From contig NZ_KE384529.1 of assembly GCF_000426485.1 (NCBI RefSeq), positions 310,001 through 374,000 of the forward strand: a stretch of 64,000 nt of DNA, read 5' to 3'. The translations under genes were made by a program, and so were the position numbers. The notes beneath the pieces were generated by a model. That model saw only the letters and a list, made by a program, of their open reading frames with translations. It searched no databases and was not told the origin of the DNA. The DNA is from Indolivaga capnocytophagoides DSM 22835. Its GTDB lineage: Bacteria; Bacteroidota; Bacteroidia; Bacteroidales; Dysgonomonadaceae. Positions within the stretch are counted from its first letter, which is position 1; every line of letters begins with the position of its first letter. Shown one piece after another: positions 28,801 through 38,754 of the stretch.

Positions 28801-29937
28801 TTCAGGTGTAATACCATATATGCCGTCATTATCCGTTCCAACCCATAATGTGCCCTCATGATCCTGACAAATAGACATTATACAAGCATTCCCTATAATA
28901 TTACCAACAGATGATTTATATCCCAAATACTTAAAGTCATTAGTCTGTCCGGGAAGTAACATGACTCCTTTCTGAAAAATTCCAATCCAAATGTTTCCGG
29001 CTTTATCTTCTATTATAGAATGTACTTTTGATCTGGACGAATCGAAAGAATTTATCGAGAACTTTTTATCAGTGATTTTTCGGGTTATAGGGTCAAAGAC
29101 CTTAAGTCCGTTCCCATCAGTTCCTATGTAAATTTTACCGTCATTGCTTGGTACAAGGGTCTTTATCGGCAGATTAGGGTTCTCGGTATATGAAATTGCA
29201 GAGAACGAATTTTTCGCCCGATCAAATATGTATAAACCCTTTCCCAGACTTCCCACATACAAATTGCCATTTCGATCCTGGCAAATACAGAAAACATTAT
29301 TCCCTCCAAATTCTTTGAAGTTGGGATATATATTTACTTTATTCTCATTAGTTATTCGCAATAGTCCTTTATCTTGTGTTGATATCCATAAATCTTGCTT
29401 ATCATCCTCAAAGAGATAAGTCAGCATAAAACTAGGCACCATTGCTTTTACCTGCTTGGCGTAAAATCCACTTGCATTTTTTTTTATTACAAAAAGCCCT
29501 TGTCCCGAAGTTGCAACCAAAATATCCCCGTTTTTTCGCTCCAACATATAAAATACATGTGCTGAATATTTCACATCACCTTCGAGCAGCAACGGAACTT
29601 CGATAAAAGTATCCTTCGCATAATCATAGATTTGTAATCCATTTAGTGAACCAACAAAAAAATGCCCCTGCTTATCTTCGAAAAGCAAACGAACATAGTT
29701 ACTTAGTAATGAATTCTTTTCAGTTTTATTATGCTTATATGTAATAAATTTAGATCCATCGTATCTGTTCAATCCATCTTCTGTCGCAATCCATATAATA
29801 CCATTTCGATCCTGATATACTTCATTTATCAGACTGCTGGATAGCTCCATGTCTGTCGTAAATAATTTCCCCGACTGCCCTTGGGACAATACAGATAATA
29901 AAAAGAACAGAGAGAAAAGAATAGATTTAGGTAACAT
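25876..29937 (-). CDS. Hybrid two-component system regulator (HTCS)
   Basis: This 1353-residue protein combines sensor, kinase, receiver and DNA-binding parts in one chain. A signal peptide is followed by a periplasmic double beta-propeller of Reg_prop repeats (about 25-690, repeated IWIGT patterns), a Y_Y_Y domain (about 700-775) and a transmembrane helix (about 780-800). The histidine kinase has His839 in NVSHEIRTP and ATPase boxes NTLSNALKFTP, DNGFGIN and GEGTGIGLHLA. The receiver has Asp1154 in ISDVLMPEMDG, and a C-terminal AraC-type helix-turn-helix follows. HTCS proteins sense oligosaccharides in the periplasm and activate their own PUL. Its promoter carries the same operator array as the SusC promoters, so autoregulation is likely. 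Confidence 0.95.
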   Translation of the reverse strand: MLPKSILFSLFFLLSVLSQGQSGKLFTTDMELSSSLINEVYQDRNGIIWIATEDGLNRYDGSKFITYKHNKTEKNSLLSNYVRLLFEDKQGHFFVGSLNGLQIYDYAKDTFIEVPLLLEGDVKYSAHVFYMLERKNGDILVATSGQGLFVIKKNASGFYAKQVKAMVPSFMLTYLFEDDKQDLWISTQDKGLLRITNENKVNIYPNFKEFGGNNVFCICQDRNGNLYVGSLGKGLYIFDRAKNSFSAISYTENPNLPIKTLVPSNDGKIYIGTDGNGLKVFDPITRKITDKKFSINSFDSSRSKVHSIIEDKAGNIWIGIFQKGVMLLPGQTNDFKYLGYKSSVGNIIGNACIMSICQDHEGTLWVGTDNDGIYGITPEGKLKAHFQHTLDPRSVPSTIMCIYEDSERNLWIGSYLNGAATLNRETGKCEYLSDLIDVNSNVAQRIYSFAEDKDHHLWIGSMGSGIFCLNLKTHKVTNYDILKDVDNRGDINMLHNSWITNLLTTRNDKLYIGTYDGLSCFDLKTKSFLSTYGFNRLMAGIIIYTIFEDSSGVIWVGTSEGLKYIDDKTHEISTLTMDDGLPSNTICSIEEDRNRNLWISTNFGISKMNLDTHDFINYYADDGLYGNEFSKGASLVDRKGQIVFGGISGITSFVPERIISEKRRLDIVITDFYIHDKAVKEGMKSGAFDIINTSVMKATEFHLSNLDNSFSIEFSAMEFNNPERIVYSYSINDDIWINLAPGANRVAFDNLSPGKYHFKVKAKDYNTYSPVKEILIVIYPAWYWSLWAKLVYCLLAILIILILIKQFRHRYYTRLELQKHEQEKQIDEAKLQFFMNVSHEIRTPISLIINPLKKLMTADKDHIRQKSYLTMFRNSERILSLINQLMDIRKIDKGQMTLKFQSVEMVGFIDDLCSIFEEEFQSKNISFSFHHDMNDLYAWIAPKNFDKVILNTLSNALKFTPDDGKIDIYLNTAIDENRSDQLSQYIEIIVSDNGFGINESEVESIFKRFYQSQNNPDIIGEGTGIGLHLARSIVQLHHGEITAENNKEERGCRFIIRIPQGKEHLLPEEIDNTISEKQSYTDKAQVISIIPDGEEDPKVRAKTKYRILIVDDDKDIRKYISEELSGEYHVLESVNGKEALSVILDKTPDIVISDVLMPEMDGITLCRKIRQNVNINHLPVILLTAKSKDEDNLKGLETGADAYIVKPFSIEILKESVRNILRNREILKNNFSGNQQQRDKVRKITMKSADEKLLEKVMDIINKNISNQDLNVEMIATKIGISRVHLHRKLKELTNQSTRDFIRNIRLQQAAELLSSKKLTIMEVAQAVGFSNASYFSNAFKEFYGISPTSYGG

Positions 29938-30108
29938 TGAGTGTAATAGTATAATGGTTTAAATACATAGCCTGATTCCAAGGATTAACAATCATTCAAT
30001 AGATCTTTATTTATCAAAAATAGGTAATAAATGCATAGTCTAAAAGAAAATCAGAGTGACAGCCATGTCTTTTAATAACTAAGAATATCAAGTATATTAC
30101 ATCTAAAA

Positions 30109-30195
30109 CAAAGCTACTACTGCTCTATAAATATTACAAGAAATAATGTTACAATATCTATTGCTAATATAACAACCTCCTCTTATTTTGTTACA
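30109..30195 (-). promoter_or_regulatory. Promoter E: three TGTWACA sites plus -7 element (HTCS gene)
   Basis: On the minus strand, TGTAACA (30195-30189), TGTTATA (30174-30168) and TGTAACA (30153-30147) lie exactly 79, 58 and 37 bp upstream of the -7 element TAGCTTTG (30116-30109). The inferred transcript enters the first hybrid regulator gene after a leader of about 165 bases. Geometry and site order match promoters A and B. Confidence 0.72.
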
Positions 30196-30267
30196 ATTTC
30201 GATAATCAAGATATCAATGGGATTAAATATTATAAATAAAATAACCTTACCTGAATATAGATAAATT

Positions 30268-30359
30268 AAGGTCTATGACCTATTTATTGGTTTGATAGAC
30301 AAAACAACCAAAATATATTACAAGCCTAAAATATATTATTAAATACTTTAGGTTACTTA
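30268..30359 (-). repeat. Orphan intercistronic module in the divergent region
   Basis: Read on the minus strand, both conserved ends are present: ATAAGTAACCTAAAGTATTT and CCAATAAATAGGTCATAGAC. No start codon follows within 300 bp, so this copy is not a leader of a gene on either strand. The box loop is ATA instead of TGA, with the AGGTC/GACCT stem kept. The remainder of 29938-30769 holds promoters E and B and no supported gene. Confidence 0.6.
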
Positions 30360-30448
30360 TATTAATTTCGACAAAAAACGAATAAAGCCCATTCAATAAA
30401 GGCTCTTAAACAGCCACAATTCAGAGGTGGTATATCTTCGATAGATGA

Positions 30449-30535
30449 TGCAACGCTTTGCATCAACAATGTTACATAATGCAAAATAAATGTAACATTT
30501 TTTGATATATACAGGCTCTATCTTCAATACATTTG
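30449..30535 (+). promoter_or_regulatory. Promoter B: TGTWACA array plus -7 element (third SusC)
   Basis: TGCAACG (30449-30455), TGTTACA (30470-30476) and TGTAACA (30491-30497) lie 79, 58 and 37 bp upstream of the -7 element TACATTTG (30528-30535). The first site has two mismatches and is overlapped by a separate palindrome, TGATGCAA-CGCT-TTGCATCA (30446-30465). The inferred transcript has a leader of about 230 bases before the SusC start, with a possible 17-codon upstream frame at 30705-30758. Confidence 0.75.
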
Positions 30536-30769
30536 CCATAACCAGCTCTGATTCCTAAAACCATGTGAGTAAATCTAAACGCCACCAGATTATATAAAAC
30601 AATCGCATGCAGAACTTATCTTTAATTAGAGTAGATCTCTTTTAACTAAAACATTTAGAGTCAACATATACAAATATCTAAAAAAGCTGCATTCCTCTAA
30701 TAATATGATGAACAACAAACCAATTGCAATTTTAAAATATGAACCCCAAAAACACTAAATCTCAATTGT

Positions 30770-33700
30770 ATGAAGACTAAATTATTTACCCTATTAATGC
30801 TTTTTCTCTATGCTTTGTCCAATGCATGGGGGCAAGACAGAAGTGTCTATGGAAAAGTGACTTCGGCAGCTGATAACGAACCTATTATCGGAGCATCGAT
30901 TGTCATAAAAGGTACTACTGTCGGAACAGTTTCAGATCTGGACGGAAAATTCTCAATTACAGCAAAGCCGGACGCGATATTAGTTGTGTCTTATCTGGGA
31001 TACTCTTCGCTTGAGGTTCCTGTTAGAAATCAGACGGAAATTTCGATACAAATGACCGATGCTGAACATGTTCTTGATAATGTTGTGGTGGTTGGATATG
31101 GAAAACAAAAGAAAGCCGATCTCACATCTTCAATTGCAACCTTAAACCCCGAAGAAGTACTGAAAGCACCGGGAGGTATAACCGAAGCACTGCAAGGCAG
31201 CACCGCCGGTGTAAATGTATCAGGAGGCAAAATCCGCATCAGAGGAACAAGCTCCATCACTGGTAATACCGATCCTTTATGGGTTGTCGATGGCTTAATT
31301 GACGGAACTATTCCTAATGAAGATGAAATCGAAACCATTCAGGTATTGAAAGACGCAGCATCATGTGCCATCTATGGTGTACGGGGTGCTAATGGGGTTA
31401 TCGTAGTAACGACCAAAAAAGGGAAAGAAGGCACACCTCAAATCAACTTCAACACATATGTTGGTACAGGAAGCGTTGCCAAAAAGATAAATATGATGAA
31501 TGCCTATGATTATGGTATTTATGTTAACGAATTGTATTACAATTCATCTGATGCAGCATCAATTGCAAACGGAACATGGAACAAAATTGTTCCGACCAAC
31601 AATTCTAACCCCAGCAATCCGCTTGCCGATACAGAGTGGAGGAATCAATATTTCAGCAGTTCTGTTTATCAAAAGTACGATTTATCAATCAGCGGAGCCA
31701 GCAAATTCGCAAACTACCGGCTTGGAGCGACATACAAAAAAGATGAAAACGACATTAAAACAAATAATAACAATGAAAAGAATATTTATGCCAATGTAGA
31801 AGGCACAAAAGGCAGGTTAACATACGGAGGACGTGTTCAGGCAAGCATTTACAAGTCGAAAATATATAGAGGTGCATCTTTGATGAATATGTTGATGCTT
31901 CCGTCTAATCTTCCTGTGTATAACGAAGATGGCAGTTTTTATAAAACGGGGGTAAACGAGTTAGATGGCAATGACCTGTCAAATCAGGCGTGGTTTTTAC
32001 ACAACCAAAGACAACATAACTCAAACACCAAAGCCCTGGGTAGTATTTTCGGAGAAATAAAGCTTTTTGATTGGTTGAAATACAGACTTACTTATACTTA
32101 TTCGACATATCGCAATAACGATGCAGAACTGATACCTCAATATGATTTAGGAGCGTCCCGTCAGAATTACAATTACCAGTCAACCAGCAAAGGAGGAAAC
32201 AATCATAAAGTATTAGAACATTTGCTCACCTTCGATAAAACATTTGGAAATCATTCTCTGGGCGGGGTTGCGGGTATTGTCTCGGAAACCTTTGAAGCAT
32301 GGTCGACAACAAATACCGGACAAAGCAATGAACATTCGGATTTCGGACCTGAAAGTAATTTTCCCAATGCTGTAACTGTTAGCAGTTCTTGGTCTAATCT
32401 GGCATACTATTCTTATTTAGCCAGAATTATGTATTCATATAACAGTAAATATATGCTGACAGCCAATTTCCGTGCAGATGAATCCTCTAAGTTTGCAAAA
32501 GGCAAAAGATGGGGATATTTCCCTTCATTCTCCGCAGGATGGAGAATCAGTGAAGAGCCTTGGTTTAAAGAACCAACGTCTAAATGGCTTGATAATCTAA
32601 AACTACGTGCAACACTCGGCTGGATCGGTAGTGCCGGAGCAGTAGGATATTATGACTATCAATCGGTAGTCGAAACCAATAACCGTTATTATACATTCGG
32701 ACCAAATCAAAGCTCAGGTAATGCGGCAGACTCTAATGCAGCAGCTCCTCTACCGGAAACATTTGCAGACAAATCTCTTACATGGGAAACAACCCGTGAT
32801 GCAGGTTTTGGTTTTGACCTTGATGCTTTGAGCAACAAATTAACTGTGACCTTCGACTATTATAACCGTAAGGTTACCGATATGCTTTTGAATGTACAGC
32901 TTCCAAAATCAGCGGGAACACCCAATTCGGTATGGATGAATGTCGGCAGTATGACAAACTGGGGGATAGAACTAACGACCACTTATCGTGATAAGATTGG
33001 TGATGATTTTAACTTCAGCGTCACTCCTATATTTTCCTTATACCGCAACAAAGTAACCAGCTTAGGCGATAACGAATCGTTAGCAGGAGGTAATATCAAT
33101 ACGGGGGCAAACGTTACCCGAACAGTAACAGGCAGATCAGTCGCTCAATTTTGGGGATATAAAACAGATGGATTGTTCAAAACGGATGAAGAAGCAGCCA
33201 ATTATGTAAACGACAAAGGAGAACGCCTACAGGCAGCTGCCAAAGCAGGGGATCTCAAATACGTGGATATTAACGGAGATGGATCCATATCTGATGCCGA
33301 TAAAACATTTATAGGCTCTTCAACACCCGACTATTCATTAGGCTTAAACCTCTCTTTCGATTACAAAGGCTTTGACTTCTCGATGCTCTTTCAGGGAGAT
33401 TTCGGTTATGATATTTATAATAACTGGAAATCTACGCTGTTAGGAGGTTTTGCCGCTAAAAATCAAATGACAGACATGAAAAACCGTTTCCGTGCTAACG
33501 ATGTGACATTTACAACCGCAGGGGGAGAAAAAATTACATTACCGGCCAATACCAATACATCCGTTCCACGTGCAGTATTGAATGACCCGAACAACAATCA
33601 CCAGAATGCCTCGGATTACTTTATCGAAAACGGTTCTTACTTCCGATGCAACCGCATAACGCTGGGATACACATTCCAGAAAAATTTATTAAAGAAATTG

Positions 33701-33892
33701 TCGGTTGATAAACTTCGTGTCTATACAGGGGTTAAAAATCCGTTTACCATTACTGATTACAGTATGTTTGATCCTCAAGTTCCAAATGGCGGGTCTACTC
33801 TTAACCGTGGTGTAGACGGAACAGTCTATTACTCTTCGGATACCTACTGGAGCCAACGTGAATTTTTCGCGGGATTACAATTAACATTCTAA
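30770..33892 (+). CDS. SusC-family TonB-dependent transporter (third pair)
   Basis: This 1040-residue outer-membrane transporter shows the full SusC plan: signal peptide (cleavage after SNAWGQ), carboxypeptidase-like domain (about 25-105, SVYGKVTSAADNEPIIGASI), TonB-box-like DNVVVVGYGKQ, plug (about 115-225 with KDAASCAIYGVRGANGV), and a barrel ending FFAGLQLTF. It is transcribed away from the first hybrid regulator and followed 44 bp later by its SusD. It forms a third oligosaccharide import port in the locus, probably for a different xylan fragment or side-chain pattern. Confidence 0.95.
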   Translation: MKTKLFTLLMLFLYALSNAWGQDRSVYGKVTSAADNEPIIGASIVIKGTTVGTVSDLDGKFSITAKPDAILVVSYLGYSSLEVPVRNQTEISIQMTDAEHVLDNVVVVGYGKQKKADLTSSIATLNPEEVLKAPGGITEALQGSTAGVNVSGGKIRIRGTSSITGNTDPLWVVDGLIDGTIPNEDEIETIQVLKDAASCAIYGVRGANGVIVVTTKKGKEGTPQINFNTYVGTGSVAKKINMMNAYDYGIYVNELYYNSSDAASIANGTWNKIVPTNNSNPSNPLADTEWRNQYFSSSVYQKYDLSISGASKFANYRLGATYKKDENDIKTNNNNEKNIYANVEGTKGRLTYGGRVQASIYKSKIYRGASLMNMLMLPSNLPVYNEDGSFYKTGVNELDGNDLSNQAWFLHNQRQHNSNTKALGSIFGEIKLFDWLKYRLTYTYSTYRNNDAELIPQYDLGASRQNYNYQSTSKGGNNHKVLEHLLTFDKTFGNHSLGGVAGIVSETFEAWSTTNTGQSNEHSDFGPESNFPNAVTVSSSWSNLAYYSYLARIMYSYNSKYMLTANFRADESSKFAKGKRWGYFPSFSAGWRISEEPWFKEPTSKWLDNLKLRATLGWIGSAGAVGYYDYQSVVETNNRYYTFGPNQSSGNAADSNAAAPLPETFADKSLTWETTRDAGFGFDLDALSNKLTVTFDYYNRKVTDMLLNVQLPKSAGTPNSVWMNVGSMTNWGIELTTTYRDKIGDDFNFSVTPIFSLYRNKVTSLGDNESLAGGNINTGANVTRTVTGRSVAQFWGYKTDGLFKTDEEAANYVNDKGERLQAAAKAGDLKYVDINGDGSISDADKTFIGSSTPDYSLGLNLSFDYKGFDFSMLFQGDFGYDIYNNWKSTLLGGFAAKNQMTDMKNRFRANDVTFTTAGGEKITLPANTNTSVPRAVLNDPNNNHQNASDYFIENGSYFRCNRITLGYTFQKNLLKKLSVDKLRVYTGVKNPFTITDYSMFDPQVPNGGSTLNRGVDGTVYYSSDTYWSQREFFAGLQLTF

Positions 33893-33896
33893 AATC

Positions 33897-33917
33897 AAAT
33901 AGGTCTGAGACCTTAAA
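33897..33917 (+). repeat. Hairpin box between SusC and SusD (third pair)
   Basis: AAATAGGTCTGAGACCTTAA sits in the 44-bp spacer, ending about 20 bp before the SusD ATG, in the same orientation relative to translation as the minus-strand copies. Only the box is present; the left block of the longer module is missing. Confidence 0.65.
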
Positions 33918-33936
33918 ACAGTAAAATCAATACACG

Positions 33937-35760
33937 ATGAAAAAAGTGAAATTATATATAGGTACTCTTTTGGGTGCAACCATGCTGGCATTTTCGGGCT
34001 GCGAGCCCAATATGGATTATGCCAATCCAATGGCAGAAAGCGATGTCAACTACTATAATACCAAAGAACATCTTACATATGCTGTCAACGGGGCATATAA
34101 TATTCTGCAAAGAGGCGGCGGATGGACACGCTGTATGCCCTTTATGCTTAATGCCCGAAGCGACGAATATACATACACAAGTGGAGCTGCTGCTGGAGAA
34201 ACAGCATCAGCTAATATGTCTCAGTATGTAGTACAATCCGATAATGAATTTATGTCGCTAACTTATCAGGATCTGTATGTTCTTCAATATGCGGCAAATC
34301 TTGCCATTGAAAGATTAAAGATAAATCAGGACGGAGCTTTCGATCTATCTAAAGAGGAAGATAAATCACTATATGACAGACTAATGGGTGAAACTATATT
34401 CTTACGGGGACTAAGCCGTTTTTATCTTGTATACTTCTGGGGTGATGAAATTCCCGATAGAGACTATACTGCTACGGGAGGTTCCGACTATAAGAAAGGT
34501 CCCTCTGATCCGGGAGTTATCTATCAGAATATGATAGCCGACTTTAAGGATGCAGCACAACTCCTACCCGTTCGTTCTGTTGTGTATGCGAACTCCGATA
34601 ATCAGGGAAGGGCAACAAAAGGCTCGGCACTTGCCTATCTGGCTAAAGCCTACATGGCTCGCCCTATACTTGACGGTAATGCTAAGGCCGGTGATGCAGA
34701 ATGGACTCTGGCAAAAGATGTCCTTTATCAAATTATACAATCCGGCGAATACAGCCTTGTAAACAACTACAGGGACAACGGATCGGAAGACAATGAGAAC
34801 AACGGAGAGTCTCTCTTCGAAGTTCAATTTTCAAAAAGCTTAGATACAGACGGATATAACCCTGTCGCCAACGGTGATATCGGCAGTTGGACTATATCAG
34901 GACAAAACACTTGGAGACAGATTGAACTAACAGCACCTAATTCATCAGAATCCGGACGTTGGTGGAACGGACAACCCTCTCTTGCCTTATATTACGAATT
35001 TGAACGGGACACAGATGGCAAGATTATCGATCCCCGGGCATATCAAGGATTATGGATACCTAGCGGAGCCAAATACAAAGGAAAATCAGGTTCGTGGATC
35101 GGTTATGATGCTCTATTCAGCGGAGGAACTTTTGACGAATGGAAAGGTAAATGGTTCGGAGTGAGAAAGTATGGCGAAGATCAGTATGTAAGCGATGCCG
35201 GAAAAAGCGGTATCAATGACAGATTGATTCGATATGCTGATGTACTGCTAATGTACGCCGAATGCTGTATCGAAACAGGAGATGAAGCGACTGCTCTGAC
35301 ATATATAAACAAAGTAAGAGAAAGAGCCAATAAACAAATGAGCAATCCCACTGATGCAGACAAAGACATGTTTTATGCTACTGGAACAGGTAAACTGCCT
35401 ACTGCCGAAGCATTGTTGACGGCAAGTCCTATACTAGGACGAGTAGTATCGGGCTCTGGAACCGTTATCAGCGAAGGAACCAAGATAAATACTTTGCGCC
35501 GCCTGCTCAAACACGAGTATTCTGTAGAATTATACTGGGAAGGATGGCGTTTCTTCAACATAATGAGATGGTATAATAACCCTAACGATCCGGATGCTGC
35601 ATCCATATTGAATAATCTGATTAACAAGAATGCCCTGCAAGTAGAACAAACCGGATTGACAGGAACAATACAGTTCTCTTACAAAAAGCATTTACGTGTG
35701 CCGATTCCATCATCCGAGCTTTCAACGAATACTAATATGAAAGGAAATGATGCGAATTAA
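33937..35760 (+). CDS. SusD-family glycan-binding lipoprotein (third pair)
   Basis: This 607-residue lipoprotein (lipobox FSGC followed by EPNMDYANP) has SusD landmarks: the TPR region MGETIFLRGLSRFYLVYFWGD near residues 150-170 and the C-terminal LLKHEYSVELYWEGWRFFNI before a final GNDAN. It should cap the SusC encoded immediately upstream and select the imported glycan. It ends the plus-strand pair, facing the esterase gene across a strong bidirectional terminator. Confidence 0.93.
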   Translation: MKKVKLYIGTLLGATMLAFSGCEPNMDYANPMAESDVNYYNTKEHLTYAVNGAYNILQRGGGWTRCMPFMLNARSDEYTYTSGAAAGETASANMSQYVVQSDNEFMSLTYQDLYVLQYAANLAIERLKINQDGAFDLSKEEDKSLYDRLMGETIFLRGLSRFYLVYFWGDEIPDRDYTATGGSDYKKGPSDPGVIYQNMIADFKDAAQLLPVRSVVYANSDNQGRATKGSALAYLAKAYMARPILDGNAKAGDAEWTLAKDVLYQIIQSGEYSLVNNYRDNGSEDNENNGESLFEVQFSKSLDTDGYNPVANGDIGSWTISGQNTWRQIELTAPNSSESGRWWNGQPSLALYYEFERDTDGKIIDPRAYQGLWIPSGAKYKGKSGSWIGYDALFSGGTFDEWKGKWFGVRKYGEDQYVSDAGKSGINDRLIRYADVLLMYAECCIETGDEATALTYINKVRERANKQMSNPTDADKDMFYATGTGKLPTAEALLTASPILGRVVSGSGTVISEGTKINTLRRLLKHEYSVELYWEGWRFFNIMRWYNNPNDPDAASILNNLINKNALQVEQTGLTGTIQFSYKKHLRVPIPSSELSTNTNMKGNDAN

Positions 35761-35789
35761 ATAAAAATCATAACAATTCACAAAAATAA

Positions 35790-35816
35790 AAAAGGGGCTG
35801 GTTTACAGCCCCTTTT
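35790..35816. terminator. Bidirectional intrinsic terminator
   Basis: AAAAGGGGCTG and CAGCCCCTTTT form a perfect 11-bp stem with a 5-nt loop between the convergent SusD and esterase genes. The A-run on one side and T-run on the other allow termination in both directions. Confidence 0.93.
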
Positions 35817-35829
35817 ACATTTTAATAAA

Positions 35830-36732
<903 letters not shown>

Positions 36733-38691
36733 CTAATTTACAGATTTCAAAACAAAGCCGCCTTTAGACTGCATAGTCACTTCAAACTCACCTTTTGCAT
36801 TTACATCAAGTGGTGTAAACTGAGGGTTATTATTTTTATCATCGTGATATAAATTTGCCTTTTTGTTAGCAAACATAGGCAGATTCAACTTTAATTTCAA
36901 TGGCTGAGATTCTGCATTAACCCCGGCAATATACCATTCGTTTCCATGACGGCGGGCTATTACACTATATTTACCGGGGTAGCCATCTATAAATAACGTT
37001 TCGTCCCATGTTGTTGGTACTTTTCTCATAAAATCGATCTCAAAAGCAGGTACATCAGTCAGATTGTTAGGTGTAATTCCAAACATCTGTATCGGATTCT
37101 GAAATAATACGGATGTAGCCAGTTGAAAGGCATCGGTAGTCAATCGCTTTGCACTTCCTTCATTACCCTTATTCAAATATTTATTCAGAAGAACACCTCC
37201 GAATTCCATCGAGCCGACAGTATTACGTATAAACGGATGCAGCGATGCAAAAAAAGCCTCACTCATTCGTACATCCTCCGAAAAGATAAGCATCTCCGAT
37301 GCCAATACAGCTTCGCTTCCCACATAGTTGGGATACATACGCTCCCACCCTCTCGGTAATGTACAGCCATGAAATATAATCATCAGCCCATAATCATTCG
37401 CATCCGAAAGGATATCCTCATACAGCCTCATGGTTTCTTGCTTATCACCACCAAAGAAATCAACTTTAAGCCCTTTCACTCCCACCTCTTTAAGCCATTT
37501 CATCTCGGCTTTACGAGCTATGGATGTATTCATCTTATTTCGGGGAGTCTGAAACGCATCATTAAATCCGCCATTCGAATTATACCATAAAAAGACATCA
37601 ACACCTTTGCTCTTTGCATACTTAATTAAATCCTTCATACGGTCATACCCTATATTCTTATCCCACAAAGCATCAATAAGTATATATTCGAATTTGAGCT
37701 GAGCCGCCAGATCTATAAATTTCACCTGATCGTCCCAGTTCATACTGTTATCCTGCCACACTATCCAACTCCATGTAGCACGTCCGTATTTATTCGGCTG
37801 AACCGACTTGTAAAGAGGTTCTACAACATCAAACGGAATAGTCGTTTCGACAATCGGTTTGAGCGTTTCGCCTACGGTAATGGTTCTCCAAGGGGTAACA
37901 CCCGGTAGTGACAACTGCACCATACTGCTGCCAAATCCATTATTCTGAGCCGGATCAGGATACTGAACAGTATAAAGGCCTTCGGTATCACCAACACCCA
38001 GATGAGACGCACAATAAAGACTATTTACTCCGGTTTCGGAAAGCAATACCCAACCATCATCACCCACATGAAACAACCCGGGAAACACATATCCATTTTT
38101 ATTACCCAGCGATTTGACCACAGGTTCATCATTTGTATATCCGCTCTCATAACTCGGAGATGTACGGGCAAAAGCTCCCATTTCTCCCATCATCGATGAC
38201 AAAAAGGTGGTCGTTTTAACCGGAAATTTATATCCGGTCACTTCCTCTTTTATTACATAGCAAAGACGCTCTCCCCACTCCGGAAGTTCGTAACGGAATG
38301 CAATATCATTGTCACTCACCTGAAAACGAATACTCAGTTGTTGCTTTTCAGTATTTTCAACAGTATAAATCAATACATTAGCCTGATAATTGATTTTCGA
38401 TTTCTTTATCTTTTCCTGTTCATATTCTTTACTTACCACATCGGTTTTACTATTCACATAACTAACACCAGTGCTAAGATCTCCTTCATTCGTTTTCAAC
38501 CCCAAAGGAGATTTTTCCAACATTACCTTGTTTTTGTAAGTCACTGTATATAGAGGTTTTCCCCCTTTGATCAATAGTGTCACAGCAAGGTTACGATCAG
38601 GGCTGTATACTGTTTTTTCCTGTCCGCATAGAACGGCAGTAAATACTTGCGATATCAGCAAGATTAATATTCCATATAATTTTATCTTCAT
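36733..38691 (-). CDS. GH97 glycosidase, probably a retaining alpha-galactosidase
   Basis: This 652-residue secreted enzyme has the GH97 layout: N-terminal beta-sandwich (about 25-275, SPDRNLAVTLLIKGGKPLYTV), TIM barrel (about 285-560) and C-terminal sandwich. Asp411 in GLKVDFFGGD matches the position used as nucleophile by retaining GH97 alpha-galactosidases, while inverting SusB-type alpha-glucosidases lack it. The downstream GSEAV segment is where the acid/base Glu is expected. It would act in the periplasm, removing alpha-galactose side groups from complex xylans. The mechanism call is inferred from this residue and from the context. Confidence 0.85.
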   Translation of the reverse strand: MKIKLYGILILLISQVFTAVLCGQEKTVYSPDRNLAVTLLIKGGKPLYTVTYKNKVMLEKSPLGLKTNEGDLSTGVSYVNSKTDVVSKEYEQEKIKKSKINYQANVLIYTVENTEKQQLSIRFQVSDNDIAFRYELPEWGERLCYVIKEEVTGYKFPVKTTTFLSSMMGEMGAFARTSPSYESGYTNDEPVVKSLGNKNGYVFPGLFHVGDDGWVLLSETGVNSLYCASHLGVGDTEGLYTVQYPDPAQNNGFGSSMVQLSLPGVTPWRTITVGETLKPIVETTIPFDVVEPLYKSVQPNKYGRATWSWIVWQDNSMNWDDQVKFIDLAAQLKFEYILIDALWDKNIGYDRMKDLIKYAKSKGVDVFLWYNSNGGFNDAFQTPRNKMNTSIARKAEMKWLKEVGVKGLKVDFFGGDKQETMRLYEDILSDANDYGLMIIFHGCTLPRGWERMYPNYVGSEAVLASEMLIFSEDVRMSEAFFASLHPFIRNTVGSMEFGGVLLNKYLNKGNEGSAKRLTTDAFQLATSVLFQNPIQMFGITPNNLTDVPAFEIDFMRKVPTTWDETLFIDGYPGKYSVIARRHGNEWYIAGVNAESQPLKLKLNLPMFANKKANLYHDDKNNNPQFTPLDVNAKGEFEVTMQSKGGFVLKSVN

Positions 38692-38754
38692 GTCTTGTTT
38701 TTTATCATCAATTAAATAACAGAAGGGGAAACACCGTTCTGCATTGAATCAGCA

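Noticed and set aside
30705-30758. A 17-codon frame just before the third SusC
   Set aside because: No ribosome-binding site or recognisable leader-peptide character; too short to support as a gene.
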